Below, piece after piece: positions 62,513-64,000 of a stretch of DNA of 64,000 nt; positions within the stretch are counted from its first letter, which is position 1; each line of letters starts with the position of its first letter. The notes under the pieces were generated by a model that ran no database searches, had not been told where the DNA came from, and saw only the letters and a list, made by a program, of their open reading frames with translations. Source of the stretch: an uncultured Sphingomonas sp. (GTDB lineage: Bacteria; Pseudomonadota; Alphaproteobacteria; Sphingomonadales; Sphingomonadaceae). The stretch spans positions 1 to 64,000 of the forward strand of contig NZ_CAJYQD010000032.1 of assembly GCF_913776855.1 (NCBI RefSeq), read 5' to 3'. The position numbers and the translations under genes are program-made.

Positions 62513-64000
62513 ACACCCCCTGCGCCATCGCCTTGCTGACCCCCGGTGCCTTTTGCAGGTCTTCGAGACTGGCGTTGCGCACGGCCCGCGCGGTGCCGAA
62601 GTGCATCAGCAGCGCCTTCTTCCGCGCCGGGCCGATGCCGGGCACGTCGTCCAATGGACTCGCGCCGATCGCCTTCGACCGTTTGTCGCGGTGCGCGCCG
62701 ATGACGAAGCGATGGACCTCGTCGCGCAGCCGCTGGAGGTAGAACAGCACCGGCGAATTGACCGGCAGCATCAGTTCGCGCCCGTCCATCAGGTGAAACA
62801 CCTCGCGCCCGTCGCGGCCGTGGTGCGGCCCCTTCGCCACGCCGACCATGCAGACATCCTCGATGCCCAGATCCTCCAGCACCGCCTTCGCCGCGTTCAG
62901 CTGCCCCTTGCCGCCGTCGATCAGCACGAGGTCGGGCCAGCCATTGCCGTCGCGATCGGTCTCGCGGTCCGGATTCTCCTCCTGCGCGCGGGCAAAGCGG
63001 CGGGTCAGCACCTCCTTCATCATCGCGAAGTCGTCGTTCGTCTGCGCCTGCTTGATGTTGAACTTGCGATACTGGCCCTTGCGGAACCCTTCCGGCCCGG
63101 CGACGACCATCGCCCCCAGCGCATTGGTGCCCTGGATATGGCTGTTGTCGTACACCTCGATCCGGTCGGGTGGCCCCTCCAGTTCGAACAGGTCGGCGAC
63201 CTCGCGCAGCAGCTTCGCCTGGGTGGTCGATTCCGCGTTGCGACGTTCCAGCGCTTCCTCGGCATTGCGCTTGGCCTGATCGAGCAGGCGGCGGCGCACG
63301 CCGCGCTGCGGCACCGACAGCGCGACCTTGAACCCGGCGCGCTCGGCCATCGCCTCGGCCAGTACCTCGCTTTCGGCAAGGTCGCGATCGACGAAGACGT
63401 TGCGCGGCGGCGGCACCTCTTCGTAGAATTGCATCAGGAAGGCGGACAGCACCTCGTCCTCCGGCACGTCGTTGGTGTGCGCCGGAAAGAAGCTGCGATG
63501 GCCCCAATTCTGGCCGCCGCGAATGAAGAATGCCTGGATGCCGATCGTGCCTTCACGACAGGCCATGGCGAAGATATCGGCATCGCCGACGCCATCGGCG
63601 TTGATCGCCTGCGACCCCTGGATGAAGGTCAGCGCCTTCAGCCGGTCGCGCAGCACTGCGGCCAGTTCGAAGTCCATCGCTTCCGCCGCCGCCTGCATCT
63701 GCACGCCAAGCTTCGCCTGCACCTTGGTCGATTTGCCGCCAAGGAAATCCTTCGCGTCGGCGATCAGCTCAGCATAGGCCGGCGCGTCGATTCGGCCGAC
63801 ACAGGGGGCCGAGCAGCGCTTGATCTGGTACAGCAGGCACGGCCGGTCGCGCGTCTTGAAGAAATTGTCGGTGCACGACCGCAGCAGGAACAGCTTTTGC
63901 AGCGCGTTCAGCGTCTGCGTCACCGATCCCGCGCTGGCGAAGGGGCCGTAATAATTGCCCTTCGCCCGGCGCGCGCCGCGATGCTTCTGGATGCGCGGAA
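62490..64000 (-). CDS. uvrC: Excinuclease ABC subunit C, 5' end beyond the right edge
   Basis: The visible 503 residues cover the end of the GIY-YIG region (KGNYYGPFASAGSVTQTLNAL), the cysteine-containing FLLRSCTDNFF and CLLYQIKRCSAPCVG. The UvrB-binding UVR helix, the RNase-H-like nuclease domain (EVYDNSHIQGTNALGAMVV, LVLIDGGKGQLNAA) and C-terminal helix-hairpin-helix repeats (DDVPGIGPARKKALLMHFG) follow. UvrC makes both incisions in nucleotide excision repair. The N-terminal part lies outside the window. Confidence 0.97.
   Translation of the reverse strand, partial: PRIQKHRGARRAKGNYYGPFASAGSVTQTLNALQKLFLLRSCTDNFFKTRDRPCLLYQIKRCSAPCVGRIDAPAYAELIADAKDFLGGKSTKVQAKLGVQMQAAAEAMDFELAAVLRDRLKALTFIQGSQAINADGVGDADIFAMACREGTIGIQAFFIRGGQNWGHRSFFPAHTNDVPEDEVLSAFLMQFYEEVPPPRNVFVDRDLAESEVLAEAMAERAGFKVALSVPQRGVRRRLLDQAKRNAEEALERRNAESTTQAKLLREVADLFELEGPPDRIEVYDNSHIQGTNALGAMVVAGPEGFRKGQYRKFNIKQAQTNDDFAMMKEVLTRRFARAQEENPDRETDRDGNGWPDLVLIDGGKGQLNAAKAVLEDLGIEDVCMVGVAKGPHHGRDGREVFHLMDGRELMLPVNSPVLFYLQRLRDEVHRFVIGAHRDKRSKAIGASPLDDVPGIGPARKKALLMHFGTARAVRNASLEDLQKAPGVSKAMAQGVYDFFHAR

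Overview
The window is GC-rich, gene-dense chromosome of an alphaproteobacterium. It is most like the Sphingomonadaceae (Sphingomonas type). The evidence is the chvI-chvG-hprK-rapZ-EIIA-HPr operon, the NDUFA12 and DUF2155 genes, LacI-controlled TonB-receptor loci, and a caa3-type oxidase with fused subunits I and III. This assignment is inferred from gene content, not from a database search.

Layout. 1-7.1 kb: ettA with a coupled small gene, a small lipoprotein, an HSL-type esterase, a divergent Rrf2 regulator/methyltransferase pair sharing a large dyad, and a divergent GST/YafY-WYL regulator pair. 7.1-8.55 kb: a solo DUF3883 protein, then a scar of integrase and DJ-1/PfpI fragments beside tRNA-Pro and tRNA-Ile2. 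8.6-22.1 kb: a carbohydrate locus with two LacI regulators, a ROK sugar kinase, a GH3 beta-glucosidase, a TonB-dependent receptor, a GH144-like glucoamylase-domain lipoprotein and a 1012-residue multidomain putative glycosidase. Together they suggest uptake and breakdown of a beta-linked glucan, possibly beta-1,2-glucan. 22.1-27.7 kb: a tightly overlapping terminal oxidase operon. 27.7-33.1 kb: aat, overlapping DUF2155 antisense, then NDUFA12, DUF192, a double cold-shock protein, recX, a fatty acyl-AMP ligase and tRNA-Trp.

33.1-38.9 kb: DedA, an outer-membrane protein, secE-nusG, then an AT-rich HNH gene and a repeat-HTH gene that separate nusG from rplK-rplA. nusG and rplA are each followed by a structured element carrying the same sequence motif and an intrinsic terminator. 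39-48 kb: deaminase, a polysaccharide deacetylase coupled to a sensor kinase whose linker carries palindromic-repeat sequence, Lrp, a TPR protein, yaaA, two tiny membrane genes and pckA. 48.3-52.7 kb: the ChvI/ChvG two-component system coupled to HPr kinase, RapZ, EIIA and HPr, linking envelope sensing to carbon regulation. 53-64 kb: a membrane-anchored LuxR-HTH/DUF4019 protein, cfa, two membrane glycosyltransferases, leuB, recO, a deacetylase/GNAT pair, a tiny unknown gene, a CcdA-like orphan and a partial uvrC that runs off the right edge.

Two families of inverted-pair palindromic repeats occur between genes; one of them also lies inside a coding sequence. No CRISPR array, rRNA, complete insertion sequence or intact prophage was seen.
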